From Flavobacterium saccharophilum (GTDB lineage Bacteria > Bacteroidota > Bacteroidia > Flavobacteriales > Flavobacteriaceae): DNA of 64,000 nucleotides. Made by a program: the position numbers and the translations under genes. The stretch spans positions 1 to 64,000 of the forward strand of contig NZ_FRBY01000007.1 in assembly GCF_900142735.1 (NCBI RefSeq), in the 5' to 3' direction. Positions 1 to 8,228 of this stretch are shown here, piece after piece (position 1 is the first letter of the stretch; each line of letters begins with the position of its first letter). The notes below the pieces were generated by a model. It was not told the origin of the DNA. It searched no databases and saw nothing but the letters and a program-made list of their open reading frames with translations.

Positions 1-516
1 GGTGATTGTGGAACTACAGCTGCAGGAGCGGTAATGATAAAGTCTTTGGTGATTGTTTCACTATAACATTTGTCGGTTATTTTGTAACTAACACTTACTG
101 TACCGCCTGCGCATAAAGTTGGTGCCATAGGATTTCCTATGAATTCCCCTTTAGCATCACAACCGCCGCTTACGCCAAAACCTAATTTGAAAGTTTCAAA
201 TGCAGCATCCAAAGCAGCCTGGTCAGCATAAGCACAAGCTGATGCGTTTACTGGATCTGGTGATTGTGGAACTACAGCTGCAGGAGCGGTAATGATAAAG
301 TCTTTGGTGATTGTTTCACTATAACATTTGTCGGTTATTTTGTAACTAACACTAACCGTTCCGCCTGTACATAAAGTTGGTGCCACAGGATTTCCTATGA
401 ATTCCCCTTTGGCATCACAACCTCCGCTTACTCCAAAACCTGATTTGAAAGTTTCAAATGCAGCATCCAAAGCAGCCTGATCCGCATAAGCACAAGCAGA
501 TGCGTTTACAGGATCT
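1..516 (-). repeat. 258-bp tandem repeats within the surface-protein gene
   Basis: Two in-frame copies of exactly 258 bp (86 codons) lie at 1-258 and 259-516. Their first ~95 bp are identical and the rest differs at roughly 15 positions. A third, clearly diverged unit begins at 517 with the same opening sequence. The array probably continues to the left of the window. Confidence 0.9.
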
Positions 517-2618
517 GGTGATTGCGGAACTACAGCTGCAGGAGCGGTAATCGTGAAAGTTGCAGAACAAGATTTTTGTTGACCACAAGCATCAGTAACA
601 CTGTAATTTACAGTTACAGATCCGCCACATAAAAGTGGAGCTGTTAGGTTTTCTAATCCCGAAGGTGTTAAAGTACCATCCCCGCCTGAAACTGTAAAGC
701 CTTGTTTAAATATTTCAAAGGCTGCATCTACAGCTGCCTGATCGACATAATCACAGGAACTTTTTATGTTATCCGGAGGGCAAACTATAACAATAGGTGT
801 TGGCGGCGTCATTGTAATAACTACCGTGTCCGCTTTCTGACATCCATTTAACGGATTAGTAACTGTTAAGGTATAAGTCCCGGCCTTATCTATTGTTGGT
901 GTCAGAGTAGTCTCATTTGAAACAATATTTCCATCCAATGTGGTCCATAAAAAAGTAGCATTAGGTGTGCTCGATGATCCCGACAATTGTATGGAGGTGA
1001 CTAAACACGTTAATGCCTTATCATCTCCCGCATTAACATTCGGTAGTTCCTTATCCTCAATAACCGTAACCGTTTTTTTAGCAAAACAACCTTCTAAATT
1101 GGTAAAAGCATAAACGGTATAAATCCCTTTAACGGATACAACCGGTGCAATTCCATCTAAAAGTGGTCCATCGGCGATACCATCTGGTGATGGACCGTAC
1201 CATTTAACAGTAGCATTTAAAGGTGTTGGTGTAGCTGTTAAAGTAGCATTAGGATTAGTACAGGTTAGTGGATTACTAACATTTCCCACTACCGCTACAT
1301 CGGTAATATTTCCGAATAAAAATGGCCCGGAAAAATCTTTTAATTCTGAAGTAAAGGACGAAGATGATCTTGTTTTTACTAACAGAGATCCTAATAAATT
1401 CGAACAAGCACTTTGATTAATATTTCGGCTATCTAACCCTAAAGCAGTCAAATTAATTCCGAACTCAGCAAATTGCAAAGCTTCATAATCATTTTGAAAA
1501 GAAGCCTGTGAACCTCTTAAGGTTCCCCAAGGTGGTCCCAGAGTCGGAGCTGTTACATTAACAACTGCAAAAATGTCTCCATTTATTCCTCCACCTTTTG
1601 CGTTTATCTCTGCATATCCATAAGGAGGTGCACCATTACCCTGGTCATAAACACCGGTAAGATCAAAAGGTCTGTTTGGTTTTGAATTAAAAGCAGCTCT
1701 ATCTGCATTCGATATCCAAACCCTTACACTTGCAATTGGTTTTGTACCTCCATTTTCAAAATCAACAGCAACTATTATATCTCCCGGAACGAGAATTTTT
1801 CCAGTTGCGTCAAAAGTCCAGGCTGTATGCCCCGACTGACCACCTGTACCAATTAAAGCGCTTCCGTTATAGCTAACTTCTGTTCTGAAAAATTCAAAAT
1901 CAAAATGCGAATTCCCGTCAGAGGATATTTTAGATGCCCCGCCATATCCCCATAAAATCCCATTGGGATTTGTAGCTAAGGCCAACGGAGATACATCTCT
2001 TTTTAAGTAACCATACACATCTACGATATCATCTTTTTGAGGTATACTTCCAACTCCTAAAGCCCATGTAGCGGGATTGTCTCCGTTTTTATTAGAATTA
2101 CCTGAAAAAACATTAGAATCATTGTTACTTTGTGTAGAATTTCCATCACGACCATATACAGCATCTATCCACAAAAAATTACCAACAGTGGTATTTTTGG
2201 GTTTTGACATTCTTTTTTCGAATGTAAAATTATTGTTTGCCTGAATTGAAGTTTTTAGACTTGCTGCATTGGTCTGATCGATCACATTTTCTCCAGTTCC
2301 AGTGGCAAAAGCAGCACTATAAAACCAGTCATCATAAATGCCTGAAGTCGTTGGGGGAACTAAAAACTGCTCTTTGTTCGCATAAACATCAGCATCGATA
2401 CCAAAATTAGCCTGTACAGCTGCTCCGGAAACCGCCTGGGAATACAGATTAGAATGGAAAGCAGATAGCATAAAAAACACAATCAGGTAAAATTGATGTT
2501 TCTTATACTTGAATATTTCCGTCAAATTAAAATTTGAGAAAATTAAATAAATTGAAGAACAAAAGATTTTGCAAAATTCATGTGCAATCTTCATCTGATA
2601 AAAAATAGTTTTTTTCAT
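1..2618 (-). CDS. Repeat-rich secreted surface protein, N-terminal part (C-terminus off window)
   Basis: One frame stays open on the minus strand from the left edge to an ATG at 2618, giving 872 codons with no stop. The N-terminus has about 40 polar residues before a strong signal-peptide core (FYLIVFFMLSAF, ending near YSQA), so a downstream start such as the Met at 2594 is possible. A region of about 350 residues follows, then Ig/PKD-like segments (GDDKALTC, GTYTLTVTN), then Cys-containing 86-residue repeats with the motifs CAYADQAALDAAF and GGTVSVSYKITD. This is the style of flavobacterial HYR/SprB-like adhesins exported by the type IX system. The expected C-terminal sorting domain is outside the window, so secretion route and role in adhesion or gliding are inferred. 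No terminator or partner gene is visible for it. Confidence 0.8.
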   Translation of the reverse strand, partial: MKKTIFYQMKIAHEFCKIFCSSIYLIFSNFNLTEIFKYKKHQFYLIVFFMLSAFHSNLYSQAVSGAAVQANFGIDADVYANKEQFLVPPTTSGIYDDWFYSAAFATGTGENVIDQTNAASLKTSIQANNNFTFEKRMSKPKNTTVGNFLWIDAVYGRDGNSTQSNNDSNVFSGNSNKNGDNPATWALGVGSIPQKDDIVDVYGYLKRDVSPLALATNPNGILWGYGGASKISSDGNSHFDFEFFRTEVSYNGSALIGTGGQSGHTAWTFDATGKILVPGDIIVAVDFENGGTKPIASVRVWISNADRAAFNSKPNRPFDLTGVYDQGNGAPPYGYAEINAKGGGINGDIFAVVNVTAPTLGPPWGTLRGSQASFQNDYEALQFAEFGINLTALGLDSRNINQSACSNLLGSLLVKTRSSSSFTSELKDFSGPFLFGNITDVAVVGNVSNPLTCTNPNATLTATPTPLNATVKWYGPSPDGIADGPLLDGIAPVVSVKGIYTVYAFTNLEGCFAKKTVTVIEDKELPNVNAGDDKALTCLVTSIQLSGSSSTPNATFLWTTLDGNIVSNETTLTPTIDKAGTYTLTVTNPLNGCQKADTVVITMTPPTPIVIVCPPDNIKSSCDYVDQAAVDAAFEIFKQGFTVSGGDGTLTPSGLENLTAPLLCGGSVTVNYSVTDACGQQKSCSATFTITAPAAVVPQSPDPVNASACAYADQAALDAAFETFKSGFGVSGGCDAKGEFIGNPVAPTLCTGGTVSVSYKITDKCYSETITKDFIITAPAAVVPQSPDPVNASACAYADQAALDAAFETFKLGFGVSGGCDAKGEFIGNPMAPTLCAGGTVSVSYKITDKCYSETITKDFIITAPAAVVPQS

Positions 2619-2931
2619 AATAATAGTATTTAGAATACCATTAATTAGTGAAACGGTAAAGTTTACAGATTTGGGAATTACATGAAAATAATAACCATCT
2701 TCAAAAAATTCTGAAGTACAAAATCAAAAAAAATCTTTTAAAAAGAAGAAACCCTCAGAAATAAATTCTGACACAAACGATGAGGGGTGAAAAACATTTG
2801 TTAAAATTAATTAATAACATAATTCAGCTTACTCAGAACCAGATATAATCGATATCATTCCGAAATAATCGATGAATGGAATCAAACAATAGGAAAAATA
2901 GTATTTTCAAATTTTAAAATTTAGAGAAAAT

Positions 2932-2984
2932 AAAAAATCAGGGCTTATGATTTGTTAAAAACAAAAAATAAGCCCCTGATTTTT
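2932..2984. terminator. Hairpin terminator after the esterase gene
   Basis: The arms AAAATCAGGGCTTAT and ATAAGCCCCTGATTTT pair with one bulged G across a ~19-nt AT-rich loop and are flanked by A and T runs on either side. It lies 60 bp past the stop of the minus-strand esterase and separates it from the surface-protein gene. The remaining DNA in the 2619-3045 gap shows a second weak hairpin (TCAGAA/TTCTGA near 2755-2770) and nothing else recognisable. Confidence 0.7.
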
Positions 2985-3045
2985 ACAGATATCTCAAAAA
3001 GATAACATTATATTAAGTTAATTCGTTCCAAATAACTAAAGGTTG

Positions 3046-3909
3046 TTATTTGGTTGTTTTACTTTTAAACAATATTTTACTGAAAAATAAAGCGTGATAA
3101 GGCAATGAATTATCCCAATAATCCCACGTATGGGCACCAGGACGTTCCGTATAATCGTGCTCTACTTTATTATAAACCAATCTGCGGTGCAATTCACGAT
3201 TTGGTTCTATTAAAAAATCATCAACACCACAGTCAATAATCAACGGCAACTTATTTTCTTTGATTTTATCCAGCATGTTCATAACAGCATATTTTGCATA
3301 CATTTCAGAACTATCACTTTTATCTCCAAATACAGGCTGCATTAATTTAACCACCTGAGCTGATGATTCGCGATTCAGCATTGTACTCATATCTACTGCC
3401 CCACTCATACTTCCTGCAGCGCAAAAAAGATCAGGATGTTTGGCCGATAAATAAAGCGCACCGTGACCTCCCATCGAAAGTCCGGTGATTACCCTTCCAT
3501 TTCTATTGTTAATGGTTCTGTATGTTTTATCTACTTTCTGAATCACTTCCTGGGTAATAAAAGTTTCAAACTGACTCTCCTTGTTTACCGGACTATCCAG
3601 ATAAAAACTAAAAGTTTCACCTTCAGGCATCACAATGATCATATTATATTGATCAGACAATCCCTGAACTAGTTTTTTATTGGGTGTATTTTTTAACCAA
3701 TCACTGAAGTGTCCGTAAGCACCATGAAGCAGATACATTACCGGATAAGCCGTTTTACTTTTTGTATAAGAGTTTGGCAATACAACTGCAGCTTTGTAGG
3801 TTTTGCTCATAGCTGTACTGGCAATTTGTAAAGTATCAACTTTTGCAGCATAACTCAGAGACGAAACGCATAAAAAAGCTGTAAATACTAAAATTTTAAA
3901 GTTTTTCAT
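3046..3909 (-). CDS. Secreted esterase, esterase-D / CE1 family
   Basis: This 287-residue alpha/beta-hydrolase of the putative esterase family (PF00756) resembles acetyl-xylan and feruloyl esterases and S-formylglutathione hydrolase. The start is placed at the ATG at 3909 because a clean signal peptide follows directly (MKNFKILVFTAFLCVSSLSY, cleaved near YAA); the upstream in-frame extension looks non-coding. The oxyanion strand YLLHGAYG, the nucleophile elbow GLSMGGHGAL, an acidic residue in DCGVDDF and the late His in PGAHTWDYW make a complete catalytic triad. It is a single gene with its own terminator. The natural substrate is unknown; a periplasmic or secreted carbohydrate-ester hydrolase is likely. 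Confidence 0.85.
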   Translation of the reverse strand: MKNFKILVFTAFLCVSSLSYAAKVDTLQIASTAMSKTYKAAVVLPNSYTKSKTAYPVMYLLHGAYGHFSDWLKNTPNKKLVQGLSDQYNMIIVMPEGETFSFYLDSPVNKESQFETFITQEVIQKVDKTYRTINNRNGRVITGLSMGGHGALYLSAKHPDLFCAAGSMSGAVDMSTMLNRESSAQVVKLMQPVFGDKSDSSEMYAKYAVMNMLDKIKENKLPLIIDCGVDDFLIEPNRELHRRLVYNKVEHDYTERPGAHTWDYWDNSLPYHALFFSKILFKSKTTK

Positions 3910-3985
3910 ATTGGTATTTTTTTGATTAGGGATTGTAAATATACTTTTTTCCCAGTAAATTATATGAAAAATCCGACTCGTTGTT

Positions 3986-4286
3986 TGTGATAAAAAGGTT
4001 TGCCACGAATTCACGAATTAATTCTTTTTATTGTTGTGATCAGGTTTGCTACGAATTACACAAATTTCCACGAATTAATTTTTATTGTGTTTGTGATAAA
4101 AGGCTACCAGAAATTCACGAATTAATTTTTATTATTGTTGTGATAAGGTTTAGCATAAATTACACGAATTTCCAATGATTAAAATGAGTTTAATTTTTAA
4201 AATATATTTCAAATAGTTCAAATTTTAAGCACAAACTCTAAAGAAATAAATTCGTGGAAATTTGTGAAATTTGTGGCAAAAAAAAA
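3986..4286. repeat. Intergenic CACGAATT-type repeat cluster
   Basis: Four related units starting TGTGAT lie at about 3986, 4035, 4092 and 4139 (spacings 49, 57 and 47 bp), each containing variants of CACGAATT and AATTAATT. An inverse-orientation version (AATTCGTGG ... TTTGTGGC) ends at 4280, so the cluster is a loose inverted repeat. A fragment of the same family occurs at 21453-21472. No ORF is supported in this gap. Confidence 0.75.
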
Positions 4287-4309
4287 CCATTCGTTTGTAG
4301 CGAATGGCT
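4281..4309 (-). terminator. Terminator of the AraC regulator gene
   Basis: On the minus strand GCCATTCG, a 7-nt loop and CGAATGG are followed by nine T residues. It lies 25 bp past the stop of the AraC gene and is a canonical Rho-independent terminator. Confidence 0.8.
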
Positions 4310-4333
4310 TTCAATATAAGTATGTTATTTATA

Positions 4334-5206
4334 TTAGCTAATTATAATTTTATGCTCCTGACGATATTGAGATGCACTTACACCAGTATAATGCTTAAAT
4401 GATTTACTAAAATGACTAAAATTATTAAAACCACTTTCGTAACAAACCTCGTTTATACTTATTGGTTTCTCTGCTAAGAGTTTTGACGCATGGACCAAAC
4501 GATATTCATTCACAAATTCGGTAAATGTTTTGTTCGAAACTTTCTTGAAATACCTGCAAAATGAAGGTGTTGTCATACTAACCATGCTTGAAACCTCATC
4601 GATAGCAATTGATTCCTGAAAATTATCTTTCACAAAATTAAAGATCATCTTCATTCTGTCATTATCCTGCGTGTTCAGTTCGAGTGAGAAACCATCTGCA
4701 TTAAGAATGGTGTATTCTTCTGATGCCTCAAGCTCGTCTAAAATACTTAAGAGGGTCAATAAACGTTCAAATGGAAGTTGTTTTTCCATCTTTTCTATTT
4801 TATCGCCAATTTGCTTTTTAGTTTTCCCTCCAAAAGCAATTCCTCCTTTAGACTGTGTAAGGACATTTTGAACCCTTCTCATCTCCGGAGCACTAAAAAA
4901 GTCGCTGCCTAAAAATTCAGGTTTGATATGAATAACTGTCTCGTTTATATTTCCTGTCAGCTCATTTGTAAAACCACAATGAGGCAAATTTGCACCTATA
5001 AGCATCAAACTACCATTCGTATAGTAAGAAACGTGACTTCCTATTTGTCTTTTCCCTGCCCCACCGTTTATATAAACCAACTCAATTTCAGGATGATAAT
5101 GCCATAAATGAGCTTTGCTATTGGTCTTTTCGGCGTGTTTAGTGTAGGTAAAAGAACTTCCGTATGAGTTTGATATCACTTCAAGAGCTGGGGCTATTGT
5201 CTTCAT
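4334..5206 (-). CDS. AraC family transcriptional regulator
   Basis: This 290-residue one-component regulator has an N-terminal cupin-like sensor region (HLWHYHPEIELVYI at about 30-43) and a C-terminal double helix-turn-helix at about 190-290 (motifs TPSFCRYFKKV and INEVCYESGFNNFSHFSKSF). The ATG at 5206 is chosen because residues upstream are an unlikely hydrophobic run and homologues begin near MKTIAPALE. A conserved AACC-N6-GGTT site lies 62 bp upstream (5268-5281), and the same site recurs before the three small secreted-protein genes that follow. Autoregulation and control of those genes are therefore inferred. The effector is unknown; the family often senses sugars or stress. Confidence 0.88.
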   Translation of the reverse strand: MKTIAPALEVISNSYGSSFTYTKHAEKTNSKAHLWHYHPEIELVYINGGAGKRQIGSHVSYYTNGSLMLIGANLPHCGFTNELTGNINETVIHIKPEFLGSDFFSAPEMRRVQNVLTQSKGGIAFGGKTKKQIGDKIEKMEKQLPFERLLTLLSILDELEASEEYTILNADGFSLELNTQDNDRMKMIFNFVKDNFQESIAIDEVSSMVSMTTPSFCRYFKKVSNKTFTEFVNEYRLVHASKLLAEKPISINEVCYESGFNNFSHFSKSFKHYTGVSASQYRQEHKIIIS

Positions 5207-5267
5207 GATAAAATCTTTAAATAATAATAGCAAAATTAACAAAAACACCTAAAATACTTCAAATTTT

Positions 5268-5281
5268 AACCTATAACGGTT
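5268..5281. promoter_or_regulatory. Candidate operator AACC-N6-GGTT, copy 0 (upstream of AraC gene)
   Basis: AACCTATAACGGTT lies 62 bp from the AraC start codon and is followed by TCGTAA, as in the other three copies. Conservation extends about 30 bp upstream but is lost downstream. It is either an operator of the AraC gene or a remnant of a lost fourth tandem gene unit. Confidence 0.5.
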
Positions 5282-5530
5282 TCGTAATTGATAATTTATC
5301 ATAATTTTTCCTTTGCGTTAAACCACAAAAATTTCACTATTTTACCTTTTTTTTCAAGACTCCTATTTTTATCCGTGATTTTTTTAATATATCGCATTTT
5401 ATTCCCGTTTTTTATATGCATGCAGTATTCTTTGTAAGAATTACAGAATATTTATAAAATGTTAAAAATTAAAAAAACATTGAAAAATAACAACTGAATT
5501 AACCAAAATACCTTTAATAATTCAAATTTT

Positions 5531-5617
5531 AACCTATAACGGTTTCGTAAATGAGAATATAGCATATAAATTGGCTAATAGAGTTGTGAAAAAAAATCTA
5601 CCACTGAAGTAATTTAG
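5531..5617 (+). promoter_or_regulatory. Operator and promoter of small secreted protein gene 1
   Basis: The AACC-N6-GGTT site lies at 5531-5544. A -33 TTG at 5584 and a -7 element TAATTTAG at 5610-5617 are separated by 23 bp; the -7 matches TAnnTTTG at 7 of 8 positions. The operator-to-TTG distance is 53 bp, identical in all three tandem units. Transcription should start near 5624, leaving a ~35-nt leader. Confidence 0.55.
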
Positions 5618-5657
5618 CATCAGAAAAAGGAACTAATAATTTAAAGAAATAATGGTT

Positions 5658-6065
5658 ATGAAAAAGATTTTAAAATTAAGTTTAGTGTGTGCAGTACTTT
5701 TTACAGGAATGAGCACTTATGCAATTGATGGTAACGAAGATTTTACTCTTCATGTATTAAAAGGAAACGGAAAATTAGTAACATTCGCTCTTAACCAGGT
5801 TAAAAAAGCAACTCTTACTATATATGATAAAGATGGTTCAGTACTTTATTATGAGAACGCTACAGGTAAAGACGGAATCTTAAGAACTTTCAGTTTCGAA
5901 GAATTTCCAGCAGGAACTTATATCTTAGAAGTGGAAGACAGTGTAAAAAAAGTAAAACATGAAATTACAGTAACTGATGATGGCTCTTTTTTATCATCAA
6001 AAGCAATTTCATCATCTTATAAAGCAGATACAACTGCAAAAAATACTAGCGTAGCAACACGCTAA
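5658..6065 (+). CDS. Small secreted beta-sandwich protein, tandem copy 1
   Basis: This 135-residue secreted protein has signal peptide MKKILKLSLVCAVLFTGMST, cleaved near YA-IDG. The ATG at 5658 is preferred over 5652 because the two paralogues begin at exactly this residue. The mature part of about 113 residues is nearly a single beta-sandwich domain with the cadence TIYDKDGSVLYYE ... EEFPAGTYILEVEDSVKK ... HEITV. That resembles the T9SS sorting-tail fold and DUF3244-type domains, but no passenger domain is attached. No catalytic residues are evident and the function is unknown. It is followed by a conserved 3' UTR with two hairpins. It is closely related to the proteins at 6579 and 7440 and more distantly to 8229. 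Confidence 0.85.
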   Translation: MKKILKLSLVCAVLFTGMSTYAIDGNEDFTLHVLKGNGKLVTFALNQVKKATLTIYDKDGSVLYYENATGKDGILRTFSFEEFPAGTYILEVEDSVKKVKHEITVTDDGSFLSSKAISSSYKADTTAKNTSVATR

Positions 6066-6075
6066 AAAAGTTTAT

Positions 6076-6178
6076 ACTCGCATACAGTATAAAAATGAGG
6101 TTAGATAGTTAGTAAAGTTTAAAAACTGTAAAGTTTTAGAAACAGCTCTTTGTGGTTATTGAGCTGTTTTTTTTTTGC
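6076..6178 (+). terminator. Conserved 3' UTR hairpin and terminator, copy 1
   Basis: A first hairpin (TTTATACT / AGTATAAA) follows the stop codon. The segment AATGAGGTTAGATAGTTAG comes next, then a terminator hairpin AACAGCTC ... GAGCTGTT at about 6141-6168 followed by nine T residues. The same order is kept after copies 2 and 3. Confidence 0.8.
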
Positions 6179-6192
6179 TTTTAACTTAATAA

Positions 6193-6339
6193 TTTAACCG
6201 CAAAGTGCGCAAAGGTTTTTATTCCGGCTTACTTATAACAGACACAAAGTTCGCAAAGCTTTATCAACACAAAGCTTTGCGAACTTTGTGTCTGTATAAA
6301 TCCGGTATATAAAAAAACCTTGTGCACTTTGCGGTTAAA
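6193..6339. repeat. Long inverted-repeat element, AACCGCAAAG family
   Basis: Outer arms TTTAACCGCAAAGTGCGC and GTGCACTTTGCGGTTAAA enclose a nested palindrome ACACAAAGTTCGCAAAGCTT / AAGCTTTGCGAACTTTGTGT. The ~147-bp element could fold as one long hairpin. Related copies are at 7102, 17206, 19390 and 20441. It fills most of the gap between copies 1 and 2 of the small secreted-protein genes. Confidence 0.85.
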
Positions 6340-6452
6340 CTTCAAAGTAGCTTTTTTGTAAGAAACAGATAATTTTACATTTTCTTAAACACCACAAAAC
6401 GTTGAAAAATAATCGGCTATTTTACTAAAACACTAAAAATAATTCAAGTTTT

Positions 6453-6539
6453 AACCTATAACGGTTTCGTAAATGAGAATATAGCATAGAAATTGGAAAA
6501 TAGAGTTGTGTTGAAAAATGGATTTCAGAAGTAATTTAG
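6453..6539 (+). promoter_or_regulatory. Operator and promoter of small secreted protein gene 2
   Basis: The AACC-N6-GGTT site is at 6453-6466, the -33 TTG at 6506 and the -7 TAATTTAG at 6532-6539 with a 23-bp spacer. The 53-bp operator-to-TTG distance matches copies 1 and 3 exactly. Confidence 0.55.
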
Positions 6540-6578
6540 CATCAGAGAATTAGAACTATTAATTTAAAAACTAATACC

Positions 6579-6986
6579 ATGAAAAAGATTTTAAAATTGA
6601 GTTTAGTATGTGCAGTACTTTTCACAGGAATGAGTACTTATGCAATCGACGGGAATGAAGATTTTAATCTTCATGTATTAAAAAGAGATGGTAAACTAGT
6701 GACTTTTGCGCTTAACCAGGTTAAGAAAGCAAATTTAACTATTTATGACAAAGATGGTTCTGTATTATATTATGAAAGTGCTTCTGGTAAAGATGGAATC
6801 TTAAGAACCTTCAATTTTGAGGAATTTCCTGAAGGAACATACATCTTAGAAGTAGAAGATAGCGTAAAGAAAGTGAGACATGAAATTACAATAACTGATG
6901 AGGCTACTGTTTTATCATCAAAAGCAATTTCATCTGTTTATAAAGCAGATTCAACTGCAAAAAGTACAAGCGTAGCAGTACGCTAA
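6579..6986 (+). CDS. Small secreted beta-sandwich protein, tandem copy 2
   Basis: This 135-residue paralogue has the same signal peptide as the copies at 5658 and 7440. Compared with copy 1 it has scattered substitutions (for example KRDGK for KGNGK and PEGTY for PAGTY), and the core strands and length are unchanged. The tail SSKAISSVYKADSTAKSTSVAVR is Ser/Thr-rich and disordered-looking. The unit, including promoter, CDS, 3' UTR and terminator, has been duplicated as a block of about 0.86-0.92 kb. Function unknown; a secreted or surface role is inferred from the signal peptide. Confidence 0.85.
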   Translation: MKKILKLSLVCAVLFTGMSTYAIDGNEDFNLHVLKRDGKLVTFALNQVKKANLTIYDKDGSVLYYESASGKDGILRTFNFEEFPEGTYILEVEDSVKKVRHEITITDEATVLSSKAISSVYKADSTAKSTSVAVR

Positions 6987-6996
6987 AAAAGTTTAT

Positions 6997-7093
6997 ACTC
7001 TCATAAAGTATAAAAATGAGGTTAGATAGTTAGTAAAGTAAAAACGTGATTGTTTATAAACAGCTCTTTGTGGTTATTGAGCTGTTTTTTTTG
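6997..7093 (+). terminator. Conserved 3' UTR hairpin and terminator, copy 2
   Basis: The TTATACT / AGTATAA hairpin has a different loop (CTCATAA) from copy 1 but the same stem. It is followed by the terminator AACAGCTC ... GAGCTGTT at about 7059-7086 with a T run. Confidence 0.78.
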
Positions 7094-7101
7094 TTTCCTA
7101 C

Positions 7102-7200
7102 TTAACCGCAAAGTTCGCAAAGTTTTATTGATAAAGCTTTGCGAACTTTTTCGTCTGTATAACACCTGATATGTAAAAACCTGGCGTTCCTTGCGGTTAA
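7102..7200. repeat. Inverted-repeat element, AACCGCAAAG family (degenerate)
   Basis: It starts TTAACCGCAAAGTTCGC and ends CCTTGCGGTTAA, with an internal AAAGTTTTATTGATAAAGCTTT hairpin region. It is a shortened relative of the element at 6193-6339 and lies between copies 2 and 3. Confidence 0.75.
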
Positions 7201-7314
7201 ATTTAAAAGTCACTTTTGTAAGAATTACAGATAAATTTACACTCTCTTAATTTAAATAAAACATTAAAAAATAATAAGTGAATTAACAAAAACAATAAAA
7301 ATAATTCAACTTTT

Positions 7315-7401
7315 AACCTATAACGGTTTCGTAAATGAGAATACAGCATCGAAATTGGAAAATAGAGTTGTGAGAAAAACACAATAACTTAAGTAATTTA
7401 G
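7315..7401 (+). promoter_or_regulatory. Operator and promoter of small secreted protein gene 3
   Basis: The AACC-N6-GGTT site is at 7315-7328, the -33 TTG at 7368 and the -7 TAATTTAG at 7394-7401, again with a 23-bp spacer and a 53-bp operator-to-TTG distance. Confidence 0.55.
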
Positions 7402-7439
7402 CATCAGAGAATTAGAACTATTAATTTAAAACTAATGCC

Positions 7440-7847
7440 ATGAAAAAGATTTTAAAATTGAGTTTAGTATGTGCTGTACTTTTCACCGGAATGAGTACTT
7501 ATGCAATCGACGGGAATGAAGATTTTAATCTTCATGTTTTAAAAACAAATGGAAAGCTTATCACATTTGCCCTTAATCAGGTGAAAAAAGCAAGCTTGTC
7601 TATTTACGACAAAGATGGTAATCTAATTTATTCTGAAAATGCTTCAGGTAAAGATGGAATTTTGAGAACTTTTAGCTTAGAGGAATTTCCGGAAGGAACT
7701 TACTATTTAGAAGTTGAAGATAATGTGAAAAAAGTAAAACATGAAATTACAATTACTGATGAAGCTACTGTTTTGTCAAAAAAAGCAGTTTCATCAGTTT
7801 ACAAAGCTGGTTTCTACAATAAAAATACAAGTGTAGCAACACGTTAA
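7440..7847 (+). CDS. Small secreted beta-sandwich protein, tandem copy 3
   Basis: This 135-residue paralogue is the most diverged of the three close copies (NLIYSENASG, PEGTYYLEVEDNVKK, tail YKAGFYNKNTSVATR). The signal peptide is identical to copy 2, and the hydrophobic core of the sandwich is kept, which argues that all copies are under selection and not decaying. Its terminator is at 7919-7948. Function unknown. Confidence 0.85.
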   Translation: MKKILKLSLVCAVLFTGMSTYAIDGNEDFNLHVLKTNGKLITFALNQVKKASLSIYDKDGNLIYSENASGKDGILRTFSLEEFPEGTYYLEVEDNVKKVKHEITITDEATVLSKKAVSSVYKAGFYNKNTSVATR

Positions 7848-7852
7848 AAAGT

Positions 7853-7948
7853 TTATACATACAGTATAAAAATGAGGTTAGATCGTTAGTAAAGTTTAAA
7901 AACTAAAAAGTTTTAGGAACAGCTCTTTGTGGTTAAAGAGCTGTTTTT
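7853..7948 (+). terminator. Conserved 3' UTR hairpin and terminator, copy 3
   Basis: TTTATAC / GTATAAA pair around a 5-nt loop that is shorter than in copies 1 and 2, so the stem is kept while the loop varies. The terminator AACAGCTCTTT ... AAAGAGCTG is followed by seven T residues. The following gap to 8229 is AT-rich with no further feature seen. Confidence 0.78.
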
Positions 7949-8228
7949 TTATGCCATATTTTTAGAAAAATTTCTGCTCAGAATTATTTTTGGAAAACTA
8001 TTCTTAATAATTTTAAAAGTCTGATTTTTACACTTTTAAAAAATAGCTAAAAAAAACATCCAATCCTTAAGTTTTTACGTACATACTTTAACAAAAACGT
8101 CGAAACATCTTTAATTCAGCAACTTATCCGTTTGAAAACGGCATTTTTTTGCACAAAATTAATTTTTTTTGTTAGTTTTACCGTTCCACTATTTAGTATT
8201 AAACAATTTAAAAACAATTTAAAAAAAC

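Noticed and set aside
1-770. CRISPR array suggested by regularly spaced repeats at the left edge
   Set aside because: The repeat unit is 258 bp, in frame, and encodes a protein domain; no short-repeat/spacer pattern.
3981-4178. 65-codon plus-strand ORF in the esterase-AraC gap
   Set aside because: Its protein is a translation of the CACGAATT tandem repeat (recurring RINFYC, HEL words) and is not a gene.
7022-7213. 63-codon minus-strand ORF between small secreted-protein genes 2 and 3
   Set aside because: Covers the terminator and an inverted repeat; basic low-complexity translation; not coding.
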